From assembly GCF_026274175.1 (NCBI RefSeq), contig NZ_JAPHNL010000253.1:1-50847 (forward strand): DNA of 50,847 nt, read 5' to 3'. A model generated the notes under the pieces. It made no database searches, was not told where the DNA came from, and saw nothing but the letters and a program-made list of their open reading frames with translations. Origin of the DNA: Streptomyces beihaiensis (GTDB lineage Bacteria > Actinomycetota > Actinomycetes > Streptomycetales > Streptomycetaceae). Made by a program: the position numbers and the translations under genes. Position 1 is the first letter of the stretch, and the number at the start of each line of letters is the position of its first letter. Below, piece by piece: positions 24,837-32,902 of the stretch.

Positions 24837-26837
24837 CTAGAGGGCGACGACCGTGATCTCGGTCGCCTTGACGCTCGTCCACACCGGAGTGCCGTCGGCC
24901 AGGCCGAGTTCGGCCGCGGCCTGCGGGGTGATCTCGGCGATCAGGTCGGGAGCCGCGTCGGAGGTGATCAGTACGCGCAGCCGGCTGCCGCTCGCGGTGA
25001 TCTCACGGATCGTGCCCGGCCATATGTTGCGTGGGCTGCCGGAGGGCTTGTCGCGGTGGACGGCGACAGCCTCCGGGGCGATGACCGCGAGCGCGTCCAC
25101 GCCGGTGGGCGGAGGCTCGGCGACCGTCAGCACACCGTGGCCGTCGACGAGTTCGAGGCCGTCGGCGGTGGCGGTGCCCGGCCAGGCGTTGCGGCCGAGC
25201 ATGCGGGCCACCCACGGGGAGCGCGGGTGACGGGTGACCTCGGCGGGCGGGGCGTCCTGGAGCGTACGGCCGTCGTCGAGCACCAGGACGCGGTCGGCCA
25301 GGGAGACCGCCTCGACCGGGTCGTGCGTGACGATCAGGCAGACGCCGCCGAAGTTCTCCAGGTGGCGGCGGAGCGTGTGCCGCACGTGCGCGCGCGTGGT
25401 CTGGTCGAGTGCGGCGAGGGGCTCGTCGAGCAGCAGGAGGCGCGGCGAGACCGCCAACGCGCGGGCCAAGGCGATGCGTTGCGCCTGCCCGCCGGAGACC
25501 TGGGACGGCTTGCGGTGGGCGAGGTGGCCGACGCCGAGCCGGTCGAGCCAGAGCTGGGCGGTGCGGCGGGCCTCGGCCCGCGCGACGCCCTGGGCGCGTG
25601 GCCCGTACGCGGTGTTGGCCAGGGCCGTCAGGTGCGGGAAGAGCGCGCCGTCCTGCGGCACCCAGGCGACGCCGCGGCGATGCGTGGGCCGGTGCGTGAC
25701 GTCGGTGTCGCCGAGCCGCAGGGAGGCGGTGCGGGCGCGCGGGGTGAGGCCGAGCAGGGCCCGCAGCAGGGTCGTCTTGCCCGCTCCGTTGACGCCGACG
25801 ACCGCGATCGTGGTGCCGGGGTCGGCGTCGAGGGTGAGGCGGGTGAAGCCGGTGACCTCCGCGTGCAGCGGCCAGGGTTCGGCGGCAGGGGGCTCGGCGA
25901 AGGCCGCCCCGGCCGTGGCGGGTTCGGCGACGACGGGCCGGGCCGCCCCCGGTTGTTCCGCCACCTCCGGGGCTGCGCCCTCGGGGACGACCGACGATTT
26001 GGGTGAGGCACCCCTGGGGCCGCCCGCCCAGCGCCCCTTGAGCGCCACGAGCACGGTCATCGCGATGACGAGGAGCAGCAGCGAGACGGATGTCGCGGCC
26101 TGCGGATCGTCCTGGAGCAGCAGATACACCTGGAGGGGCAGGGTCTGCGTGGTGCCGGGAAGGTTGCCCGCGAACGTGATCGTGGCGCCGAACTCGCCGA
26201 GCGCGCGCGCCCAGGTCAGGGCGGCCCCGGCGGCCAGGCCGGGCGCGACCATCGGGAGCGTGACCGTCAGGAAGACGCGCAGCGGGGACGCGCCGAGGGA
26301 CGCCGCGGCCTCCTCGTAACGAGGGCGCAGGCCCGCGAGGGCGCCCTCCAGGGTGATGACGAGGAACGGCATGGCGACGAACGTCGCCGCGAGGACGGCT
26401 CCCGACGTGTGGAACGGGAACGTGATGCCGAACGTGGACTCCAGCCACGGCCCGACGAGCCCCCGGCGCCCGAACCCGAGCAGCAGGGCCACGCCGCCGA
26501 CGGTCGGTGGCAGCACCATCGGCAGCAGCACGAGCGAGCGGACGACCGCCTTGCCGGGGAAGTCCGTGCGGGCCAGCAGCCACGCGAGCGGGACGCCCAG
26601 CAGCAGGGAGAGCCCGAGCGCCCACAGCGAGACGACGAGGGAGAGCCTGAGGGCCGTCGTGGTGGCGGGCGACGTCAGGTGCGTGGGCAGCTCGTGCCAG
26701 TCGGTGCGCACCAGGATGCCGATGAGGGGCAGCGCCAGCAGGACGAGCCCGGCCAGCGCCGGAACGGCCAGCGGCAGCGGCGCGCGCAGCCGGCGGCCGA
26801 GCCGGGCGCGGGAACGGGCTTCAGGTGGACGGCTCAT
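24837..26837 (-). CDS. Fused molybdate ABC transporter, permease (ModB) plus ATPase (ModC)
   Basis: A 666-residue fusion. Residues 1-270 hold about six membrane segments with the permease loop 'EEAAASLGASPLRVFLTVTL' (EAA motif). A Pro/Ala-rich linker (about residues 275-330) leads to an ABC ATPase: Walker A 'VVGVNGAGKTTLLRALL', signature 'QVSGGQAQRIALARAL', Walker B 'RLLLLDEPLAALD'. The C-terminus 'WPGTIREITASGSRLRVLI' is a TOBE/Mop molybdate-binding domain. With modA upstream it forms a complete importer from two genes. The start at 26837 follows a weak AGGA; the modA stop lies at 26927, so an upstream in-frame start is not needed. Confidence 0.9.
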   Translation of the reverse strand: MSRPPEARSRARLGRRLRAPLPLAVPALAGLVLLALPLIGILVRTDWHELPTHLTSPATTTALRLSLVVSLWALGLSLLLGVPLAWLLARTDFPGKAVVRSLVLLPMVLPPTVGGVALLLGFGRRGLVGPWLESTFGITFPFHTSGAVLAATFVAMPFLVITLEGALAGLRPRYEEAAASLGASPLRVFLTVTLPMVAPGLAAGAALTWARALGEFGATITFAGNLPGTTQTLPLQVYLLLQDDPQAATSVSLLLLVIAMTVLVALKGRWAGGPRGASPKSSVVPEGAAPEVAEQPGAARPVVAEPATAGAAFAEPPAAEPWPLHAEVTGFTRLTLDADPGTTIAVVGVNGAGKTTLLRALLGLTPRARTASLRLGDTDVTHRPTHRRGVAWVPQDGALFPHLTALANTAYGPRAQGVARAEARRTAQLWLDRLGVGHLAHRKPSQVSGGQAQRIALARALAVSPRLLLLDEPLAALDQTTRAHVRHTLRRHLENFGGVCLIVTHDPVEAVSLADRVLVLDDGRTLQDAPPAEVTRHPRSPWVARMLGRNAWPGTATADGLELVDGHGVLTVAEPPPTGVDALAVIAPEAVAVHRDKPSGSPRNIWPGTIREITASGSRLRVLITSDAAPDLIAEITPQAAAELGLADGTPVWTSVKATEITVVAL

Positions 26838-26926
26838 CGGGATCCTGGGACACGGGACGGGGCGAGGAGGCGGTACGCGGTACCGCGCGGTACAGGGCCG
26901 GGGCCCGGGGGCACCGACCGGGCGGC

Positions 26927-27733
26927 TCAGGGGCTCTGGAAGCCCGCCGCCGTGAGGATCTTCTGGGCCTGCGGTGTGGTGAGCCACTGGATGAACGCGG
27001 CGGTGGCGGCCGCGTGGTGGGAGTCCTTCAGAGTGGCCGCCGGGTAGGAGGCGATCCTGTTCTGGTCGTCCGGGATCTTCACGGTGTCGACCTTGTCCGG
27101 CGCGGTGGCCGCGTCCGTCTTGTAGACGATACCCGCGTCGGCCTCGCCGAGTTCGACCTTGCTGAGCACCGCGCGGACGTTGGGCTCCTCGGAGACCGGC
27201 TTGACGGTGAGGTGCTGCGCATCGAGGACCTCGCGACTGTAGTTGCCGACCGGCACGGCGGGCGCGGCGAGGACGACCTTGAGCTTCGACGAGGTGAGGT
27301 CCTTGAGGGCGGAGACCTTCTTGGGGTTGCCCTTGCCGGTGGCGATGACCAGACGGTTCTTGGCGACGATGGTCTGCTTGCCGGTCTGCGACTTCAGGCC
27401 GTCCATGGTCTTGGTGTCGGCGGTGAGAATGCCGTCCGCCGGGGCGCCCTGCCGCACCTGGGCGGCGAGCGCCTGGGAACCGGCGAACGAGAAGATGATC
27501 TTGGTGTTCGGGTGCTGCTTCTCGTACGTCTCGGCGGCCTTGGGAAGGACGTCGGTGAGCGAGGAGGCGGCGAGGACGGTGAGCTTCGTCGTGCCGCCGG
27601 ACGCGGCCTTGGTGCCGCCGTTGGAGCCGCTGTCCTTGCTGTCGTTACCGCCGCACGCGGCGAGCGAGACGAGCAGGGCGGCGGTCAGTGCGGCGACCGC
27701 GGTGGTGCGGCGATGGCGCGGGAGGGTGGACAC
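26927..27733 (-). CDS. modA: Molybdate-binding lipoprotein ModA
   Basis: A 268-residue lipoprotein with a twin-basic start (LPRHRRTT), hydrophobic core and lipobox 'LVSLAACGG', giving Cys at about residue 27. The mature part begins with a Ser/Gly-rich tether, then 'LTVLAASSLTDVLPKAAETY', the ModA N-lobe with the oxyanion-binding serines, and 'LVIATGKGNPKKV' and 'GEADAGIVYKTDA' in the C-lobe. The GTG at 27733 is preferred over an ATG at 27754 because AGGAG sits 8 bases before it. It delivers molybdate, and possibly tungstate, to the fused ModBC. Confidence 0.92.
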   Translation of the reverse strand: MSTLPRHRRTTAVAALTAALLVSLAACGGNDSKDSGSNGGTKAASGGTTKLTVLAASSLTDVLPKAAETYEKQHPNTKIIFSFAGSQALAAQVRQGAPADGILTADTKTMDGLKSQTGKQTIVAKNRLVIATGKGNPKKVSALKDLTSSKLKVVLAAPAVPVGNYSREVLDAQHLTVKPVSEEPNVRAVLSKVELGEADAGIVYKTDAATAPDKVDTVKIPDDQNRIASYPAATLKDSHHAAATAAFIQWLTTPQAQKILTAAGFQSP

Positions 27734-27851
27734 GGCGATGACTCCTCGGGACATGGACGGGGACCGGTGGGGGCAGGCGGGGCGGGGCGGGCGGAGGTAC
27801 CGCGGCGGGCGCGACGAGCCGGGACGGCGGCGCGTCGCGGGTCCGTGACGG

Positions 27852-28250
27852 TCAGGCGCGGTCGATGTGCACGTTGGTGGACTTCACGCGCGCGGTGGCG
27901 CGCATGCCGACCTCGAGGCCGAGCTCTTCGACCGCCTCCCTCGTGAGGAGCGAAACGAGCCGGTGCGGCCCGGCCTGGATCTCGACCTGGGCGGCGACAT
28001 CGCCGAGCTTCACGGCGGTGACGATGCCGGGAAACGCGTTGCGGACCGAGGTGTACGGGGACTCCTCGTCGCCGCCCGCCGCCGACTGGGCCAGCTCGGT
28101 GGAGAAGGCGGCAAGGTCACGGCCGTCGATCAGGCGGCGGCCGCTGTCGTCGCGGTGTGTGGGAATCCGGCCCGCGTCCGCCCAGCGGCGCGCGGTGTCG
28201 GGACTGACTCCGAGCAGCCGCGCGGCCTGGCCGATGGTGTAGGACTGCAT
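27852..28250 (-). CDS. MerR/excisionase-type HTH plus TOBE (Mop) domain molybdate-responsive regulator
   Basis: A 132-residue protein. Residues 1-50 are a MerR-like helix-turn-helix, 'YTIGQAARLLGVSPDTARRW'. Residues 65-132 are a single TOBE/Mop domain, 'GIVTAVKLGDVAAQVEIQAG' to 'ATARVKSTNVHIDRA', which binds molybdate. This pairing replaces ModE in actinobacteria. First gene of the mod cluster; 118 bases precede modA. An inverted repeat in its promoter region suggests autoregulation. The start could also be the GTG at 28259. Confidence 0.85.
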   Translation of the reverse strand: MQSYTIGQAARLLGVSPDTARRWADAGRIPTHRDDSGRRLIDGRDLAAFSTELAQSAAGGDEESPYTSVRNAFPGIVTAVKLGDVAAQVEIQAGPHRLVSLLTREAVEELGLEVGMRATARVKSTNVHIDRA

Positions 28251-28275
28251 GTGCGCCACATTAGGCGTGCTCGGC

Positions 28276-28319
28276 TCTCATCTGCAATGAAGTTCATGCG
28301 ACACAACCAGCAGATGAGA
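28276..28319. promoter_or_regulatory. 10-bp perfect inverted repeat upstream of the molybdate regulator
   Basis: TCTCATCTGC (28276-28285) and GCAGATGAGA (28310-28319) are perfect inverted repeats with a 24-base spacer, 26 to 69 bases upstream of the regulator's start. Centre-to-centre spacing of the arms is 34 bp. Likely an operator for the MerR-TOBE regulator, inferred from position only. Confidence 0.55.
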
Positions 28320-28442
28320 ACCTCATGAGAGGAACGTACAAACGCCGCCCGTGCCGTTTCCTCACGACGATGTCCAAGTCTTCGACGTGTCTCTTGACGG
28401 GGCTGCCGATGGGTGTGTTGACGGACATGTTGACGGGTGAGC

Positions 28443-30218
28443 TCACGGGTGTGTCGATGGGTCTGCCGCGGTCACGTCCGCGGCGCGGCGCACGTGCGCC
28501 TCGGCGAGGAGCAGGTAGGCGCTGGCGGTCCAGGTGTAGGCACGGTCGCGCAGGCCCGTGCCCGTCAGGGCGTCGAAGTTCTCAGCGAAGCCGTGTGTCT
28601 CGCACAGGGCCCGGAAGCGGGCGCCGACCTCGTCCGCGAGCCGGAGGTGACCCGCACGGCGCAGGCCGTCCTCGACCAGGACGGTGGCCGGGGCCCAGAT
28701 CGGACCGCGCCAGTAGCCGTCGGCGAGGTAGTGCGGCGAGGTGGGCAGTTCGGTGGCCAGGCCGTGCTCCGTCAGATGCGCCTCGATGCGGGTGGCGAGG
28801 GTGGCGGCGATCTCGCCCGGCAGGTGCTCGCCGAGCACGATGGGCATGAGGTCCAGGAGTCCTGAGCTGTCCCAGGTGGCGCCGCCGGAGACGGACCTCG
28901 CGACGAACCGGTCGCCGCGCCACAGCTCGTCGAGCATGGCCGCCTGGGTCTCGTCCGCCACCCCCAGCCAGCCGGCCGCTTCCTCACAGCGGCCCAACTC
29001 GTCTGCCAGTTGCGCGAGTTCGCGCAGTTGCAGGGTCAGGAAAGCCGCCAGGTCGGCGGTGACGACGACGCGTGCCGGGTCGAAGGTGGTGGCATTGTCC
29101 CAGCCGCTGTCGTTGCCGTGCTGGTAGTGGGGCAGGGCGTCGCCGGGGGCCCGTCGCGCGGTCAGCCAGAAGTCGGTCCAGCGGGCGAGGCGCTCGTACG
29201 TCAGCGTCAGCTCCGCCCGGTCGAGGAACGCCTCGGGCAGGCGGCGGCGCAGCAGGTTCAGCGCCCATCCGTGGATCGGCGGCTTGACGTAGTTGTGCAG
29301 CACCTCCGAGTGCGTCACCGAGTCGGGCAGCGCACCCGTGGCGTCCTGGTGGTCGAAGGGCAGGTGGTACTGGTCCAGGGCGAGTTCCGGTCGGCCGGGC
29401 GCGAGCGCCAGGGCGTTGAAGCAGTGGTCCCAGCTCCATACCTTGTCCATCCAGTGCTTGGACATGAGGACGGCGGGCCGGGTGACCAGACCCGCCGGGC
29501 GGACGGTCGCCGACCACACGACATGGGCGGCCGCTTCGGCGGCCGGGGTGGCGGCCGAGCGCCACGGGGCCACCGAGTCGGCGAAGTCCGCGAAGGCGCT
29601 GTTCGCGGCCTGGACGACCTTGCCGAAGTCGGCACCGCGGGCGTAGGCGGGGCGGGCCGTGTCGAACTCCTCCACGGCGATCTCCCAGGGCCGCCCTCCC
29701 GCCTCCCCAGCGACGGTCAGGCCCCGCGCGGCGGTGCCCAGTGCCTGGCCGCCGAAGACCTCGGTCAGCGTCCCGGCGAGCAGGGTGACACGGTAGCGGC
29801 GGCCGGTCTCGTACGAGGTGAAGACGTGTGCGCCCGCGGCCGTGTCGGGGAAGAAGTAGGTACCGCTGAACGGGGTCAGCGTCCGGACCGCCGCGGACAG
29901 CCGCAGCGCGAGGCCCGCGCCACGCAGCCGCACCGTGTCCGGCGACTCGTACGCGAGGTCGACGCGGCCGCCCGCGCCCGTCCAGGTCAGCAGGCCCGGT
30001 GTCGCGGTCACCTCGGCGGCGGCTCGCTCGCCCGTCGCGGCGTCCAGGGGCACGAGGCTCAGCACGCCGTGCATGCCGTTCTGGTGCGAGACGAGGTGGA
30101 GGTCGTCGGCGCGGACCTTCTCCGCGAGAACCGGGGAGATGTCGAACCAGGATCCGTACGCGCTGAACGGGATGTCGTGGACACGGAAGGCCGGGGCGGG
30201 CGGGGTGGCGGTGATCAT
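28443..30218 (-). CDS. GH63-like glycoside hydrolase (MGH/trehalase-like (alpha/alpha)6 fold)
   Basis: A 591-residue protein without signal peptide, so cytosolic. An N-terminal beta-sandwich (about residues 1-230) precedes an (alpha/alpha)6 barrel with 'SKHWMDKVWSWDHCFNALAL' (the Asp is a candidate general acid), 'GNDSGWDNATTF' and 'LADGYWRGPIWAPATVLVED', the signature of GH63-type alpha-glucosidases and mannosylglycerate hydrolases. Substrate cannot be fixed. Downstream of and co-oriented with a LacI regulator, which fits a sugar-inducible enzyme. CAGGAG is about 12 bases from the ATG, slightly long. The frame stays open upstream but reads antisense-like sequence. Confidence 0.85.
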   Translation of the reverse strand: MITATPPAPAFRVHDIPFSAYGSWFDISPVLAEKVRADDLHLVSHQNGMHGVLSLVPLDAATGERAAAEVTATPGLLTWTGAGGRVDLAYESPDTVRLRGAGLALRLSAAVRTLTPFSGTYFFPDTAAGAHVFTSYETGRRYRVTLLAGTLTEVFGGQALGTAARGLTVAGEAGGRPWEIAVEEFDTARPAYARGADFGKVVQAANSAFADFADSVAPWRSAATPAAEAAAHVVWSATVRPAGLVTRPAVLMSKHWMDKVWSWDHCFNALALAPGRPELALDQYHLPFDHQDATGALPDSVTHSEVLHNYVKPPIHGWALNLLRRRLPEAFLDRAELTLTYERLARWTDFWLTARRAPGDALPHYQHGNDSGWDNATTFDPARVVVTADLAAFLTLQLRELAQLADELGRCEEAAGWLGVADETQAAMLDELWRGDRFVARSVSGGATWDSSGLLDLMPIVLGEHLPGEIAATLATRIEAHLTEHGLATELPTSPHYLADGYWRGPIWAPATVLVEDGLRRAGHLRLADEVGARFRALCETHGFAENFDALTGTGLRDRAYTWTASAYLLLAEAHVRRAADVTAADPSTHP

Positions 30219-30282
30219 GACGGCGTCGCGCTCCTGATCGTTGGTGTCGATGCGGCGGTGGGCGGCGCCGGGCGTGCTCGGC

Positions 30283-30350
30283 GCATGCCGGTGAGCGGGG
30301 CGTGCCGATGAGCAGGGCATGCCGGCGAGCGGGGCATGCCGGCGAGCGGG
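30283..30350. repeat. Tandem repeat, 17 bp x 4
   Basis: Four head-to-tail copies of GCATGCCGGCGAGCGGG, with units at 30283, 30300, 30317 and 30334; the last two are identical, the first two differ at one and at three positions. A partial fifth follows. It lies in the 269-base gap between the LacI gene and the glycosidase. Confidence 0.85.
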
Positions 30351-30487
30351 GCGTTGCCCTGTACGAACGGGCGGACCGCACTCCCCGGTTCTCCGCTTCT
30401 TGGCGATGTCCGACGCGACGGCGAACCGGGCGGTGCTCAGGCGCAGGAGGGCAGGCTGCGGGGCGGTGCGGGGCCAGGGTGCGACGG

Positions 30488-31504
30488 TCAGAGCGCGGTC
30501 GGGCCGGGGCCGGTGCTGCCGCGCAGGGAGATCGGCGGGACGAGGAGGTGGTTGCGGGGCGACGTGCCCGGGTTGTCGAGCCGCTCCATCAGCAGGTCGA
30601 CGGCGAGCCGCCCGAGCTCGGCGGCGGGTACGTCGGCGGCGGTGAGCTGCGGTGTCACGGTCTCGGCCCAGCGGGCGGCGACGACCCCGGTGACGGAGAA
30701 GTCGTGCGGCACCTGACGGCCCGCCTCCGCCAGGCCCCGGTAGAGACCGCCGAGCGCCGCCTCGTTGAGGGTGACGAGCGCCGTGGTGGCGGGGTCGTCG
30801 TGGAGGATGCGTTGCAGACAGGCACGGCCGGAGGCGGCGTCGTCGTCGCAGCAGTACGTGCGAGCGGTCAGGCCGCGCTCGGCGGCGGCCTCGGTGAAGC
30901 CCTCCAGACCGCGCCGGGCCGACTCGTAGCCGGTGCGCAGGAGTTGCTCCGGGCGGTTGACGAAGGCGACGCGCCGATGGCCGAGGTCGGCGAGGTGGTG
31001 CACGCATGCCTCGACGAGCGCGGTGTGGTCGAGCCCCGCCCACCAGCCTCTCTCGGGGTGGGCGGTGCGGCCGATGGCGACGAACGGAAAGTCCACGGAG
31101 GTCAGGTGGTCGACCCGGTCGTCCTCAAGTCGGATCTCCATGAGGATCGCCCCGTCGACCCGGCGCTCGCCGAGGAGCCGCTGGAAGGACCGGTCGCTGT
31201 CGACGCCGCTGGGCGAGAGCAGCAGGTCGTGGTCGCGGGCGGCGGCGGCCTCCACCACGCTGCCGATGAAGTCGAGTTGCATGCCCGTGTAGTGGTTCCC
31301 GGCGGGCGGGAAGACCAGGCCCAGAGTGCTGGTGCGGCCGTTGGCGAGGGCTCGGGCGCTGGCACTGGGCCGATAGCCGAGTTCGTCGACGACCTGCTTG
31401 ACTCTTCTGCGGGTCTCCTCCGAGACGGGGCGTTTGCCGCTCAACGCGTAGGACACGGTGCTGCGCGAGACACCGGCCCGCAGGGCGATCTCACCGATGT
31501 TCAC
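30488..31504 (-). CDS. LacI-family transcriptional repressor
   Basis: A 338-residue repressor. The HTH and hinge helix read 'NIGEIALRAGVSRSTVSYAL' to 'YRPSASARALANGRT', followed by a periplasmic-binding-protein-like sensor with 'TLGLVFPPAGNHYTG', 'VDGAILMEIRLEDDRVDHLT' and 'GHRRVAFVNRPEQLLRTGYE'. GTG start. Three palindromes with the CG centre typical of this family lie upstream (31537-31694), the first just after the likely transcription start, so it is probably autoregulated and controls the downstream glycosidase. Confidence 0.92.
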   Translation of the reverse strand: MNIGEIALRAGVSRSTVSYALSGKRPVSEETRRRVKQVVDELGYRPSASARALANGRTSTLGLVFPPAGNHYTGMQLDFIGSVVEAAAARDHDLLLSPSGVDSDRSFQRLLGERRVDGAILMEIRLEDDRVDHLTSVDFPFVAIGRTAHPERGWWAGLDHTALVEACVHHLADLGHRRVAFVNRPEQLLRTGYESARRGLEGFTEAAAERGLTARTYCCDDDAASGRACLQRILHDDPATTALVTLNEAALGGLYRGLAEAGRQVPHDFSVTGVVAARWAETVTPQLTAADVPAAELGRLAVDLLMERLDNPGTSPRNHLLVPPISLRGSTGPGPTAL

Positions 31505-31536
31505 GAGGGCTCCTCACTGCGTTGCGCCCGGATCTG

Positions 31537-31550
31537 TCGAACCGGTTCGC
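31537..31550. promoter_or_regulatory. LacI-type operator candidate O1
   Basis: TCGAACCGGTTCGC, with a perfect 12-bp palindrome CGAACCGGTTCG at 31538-31549. It sits immediately downstream of the predicted lacI promoter, a position that would block initiation. Confidence 0.7.
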
Positions 31551-31558
31551 ATGGAGTG

Positions 31559-31588
31559 AACGTAGGAACCCTCTCCCGTACCTGTCAA
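31559..31588 (-). promoter_or_regulatory. Predicted housekeeping-type promoter for the LacI gene
   Basis: On the minus strand TTGACA (31588-31583) and TACGTT (31564-31559) are separated by 18 bases, a good match to an HrdB-type promoter, about 50 bases upstream of the GTG start. Confidence 0.6.
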
Positions 31589-31606
31589 CACTTTGGTCGA
31601 ATTCCC

Positions 31607-31618
31607 GAAAGCGCTTGA
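31607..31618. promoter_or_regulatory. LacI-type operator candidate O2
   Basis: GAAAGCGCTTGA contains the 8-bp palindrome AAGCGCTT (31609-31616) with the CG centre favoured by LacI-family repressors. Its sequence differs from O1 and O3, so it may serve another family member. Confidence 0.4.
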
Positions 31619-31680
31619 GAGCTGCGGTAGTTGCTCGGACGGAGAAGATTGCCGACCTCTCGGGCCAGGTGTCAGCACTC

Positions 31681-31694
31681 TCGAACCGGTTCGA
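31681..31694. promoter_or_regulatory. LacI-type operator candidate O3
   Basis: TCGAACCGGTTCGA is a perfect 14-bp palindrome sharing its whole core with O1, 144 bp away centre to centre. The distance would allow DNA looping by a tetramer or two dimers. Confidence 0.7.
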
Positions 31695-31795
31695 CCTCCA
31701 AGGGCCGCTCCTCGACGGGGCTGCGGCGACGCTGAAGTTCCACTTCCGGAGCCGCACCGTCGTCACCTACCAGGTCACGAAGACCGGCACGTCTG

Positions 31796-31905
31796 TGACG
31801 GGTTCAGCGTCTCGAATTCAGACATCTCGGGTTCAGGCACCTCGGGTTCAGGCACCTCGGGTTCAGTAGTCTTGGATTCAGACGTCTCGGATTCAGACGT
31901 TTTGG
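31796..31905. repeat. Tandem repeat, 15 bp x about 7, upstream of the AraC gene
   Basis: Consensus CTCGGRTTCAGRCRY. Full units start at 31811, 31826, 31841, 31856, 31871 and 31886, with degenerate half-units on both sides (31796 and 31901). Units 31826 and 31841 are identical; others differ by one to four bases. It ends 60 bases before the araC-type start. Confidence 0.85.
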
Positions 31906-31964
31906 ACCCGAGGGCTTGCACACGGCCTCCTGACGTCGTCCGCCGCTGGTAGCTTTTCTTCCTC

Positions 31965-32735
31965 GTGGAACGCGTGACACTTCGGCTCGACGAGCCGCCC
32001 TCGATCGTCGCCGCGGGCATCGGCGTGCACGGGGTCGCCACCGCCCACGAGGTCTTTCGGCTGCCCGACCTGTGGCAACTGCACCTTTACCACTACGAGG
32101 GCGCGCTCTCCCTGGGAGAGTCGGTCCACCCGATCCGCCCCGGCCACGTGAGCCTGGTGCCACCCGACACGGACGTCCACTTCCACTACCGGGGCAGATC
32201 GGAGCACCTCTACGTCCACCTGCGGCTGCGGAACGCGGGCGCCCCGCTGGTCGTCCCGGTGATGCAGGACGCCACCGCCGAGAGCACCCGTCTGGCCGAG
32301 CCGCTGCGCAACGCCGTGACCGCCGTGGCGACTTCGCCCGCCCGTGCGGCCGCCGAGGTGTGGGCGGCCCTGTGGCGCGTCGCCGAACTGGCGCGCCACG
32401 AGGCCGAGGGAAGCCCGCACCCCTTCGTGGCGGCCGCGCGGGCCTACGTGGAGGAACACCTGGCGGGCCCGTTGTCCGTGCCCGAGGTCGCCGCCGCGGT
32501 CGGCGTCTCCCACACTCACCTGACCCGGGTCTTCCGCGCCGGGACCGGTCGCACGGTCGTGGCCTACATCCGGCACCGGCGCCTCCAGCGCGCCCGCCAC
32601 CTTCTGGTGTCGTCCACCCTGCCCGTCACCGCGATCGCCGCGGCCGTCGGGATCGCCGACCTCCAGGCGTTCAACAAGGCGTGCCGCCGCGAACTCGGCG
32701 CGGGCCCGCGTGAGGTGCGCGCGGGCGGAGCGTGA
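31965..32735 (+). CDS. AraC-family transcriptional regulator
   Basis: A 256-residue regulator. The N-terminal cupin-like domain has 'WQLHLYHYEGALSLGESVHP' and 'LVPPDTDVHFHYRGRSEHLY'; the C-terminal double HTH reads 'PLSVPEVAAAVGVSHTHLTR' and 'LPVTAIAAAVGIADLQAFNK', though the usual second-HTH 'GF.d.syFsr.FKr' is degenerate (LQAFNKACRREL). GTG start with no ribosome site, so possibly leaderless; a second GTG is at 31974. It probably senses a sugar or related ligand. Its target may be the lacI-glycosidase pair next door; that is inference. Confidence 0.85.
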   Translation: MERVTLRLDEPPSIVAAGIGVHGVATAHEVFRLPDLWQLHLYHYEGALSLGESVHPIRPGHVSLVPPDTDVHFHYRGRSEHLYVHLRLRNAGAPLVVPVMQDATAESTRLAEPLRNAVTAVATSPARAAAEVWAALWRVAELARHEAEGSPHPFVAAARAYVEEHLAGPLSVPEVAAAVGVSHTHLTRVFRAGTGRTVVAYIRHRRLQRARHLLVSSTLPVTAIAAAVGIADLQAFNKACRRELGAGPREVRAGGA

Positions 32736-32822
32736 GATCCGATGTCGGCATACGGAGGACGACCGAGGGAGGACGGAGGGCTGCGCGGACGACGATCCAC
32801 ACGTCACCAGCGCCGCCGGTCG

Positions 32823-32858
32823 GTGCCAGTGCCAGTGCCAGTGCCAGTGCCAGTGCCA
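32823..32858. repeat. Hexanucleotide microsatellite GTGCCA x 6
   Basis: Six perfect GTGCCA units in the 167-base gap between the AraC gene and the convergent ArsR-type gene. The perfection of all copies suggests recent slippage and a variable-number locus. Confidence 0.95.
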
Positions 32859-32902
32859 GCTACTACTCGTGCCCACGGCCTGCCGGAGCTGCTCATTTCC
32901 GC

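Larger units (their letters stand above)
31505..31964. other. 460-base control region between divergent lacI and araC genes
   Basis: It contains, left to right, operator O1, the lacI promoter, O2, O3, and a 15-bp tandem repeat array. I found no convincing gene. Both strands stay open through the repeats only because their period is a multiple of three. Confidence 0.7.

Noticed and set aside
31796-31905. Possible CRISPR array
   Set aside because: Repeats are 15 bp with no spacers; it is a plain tandem array and no cas genes are near.
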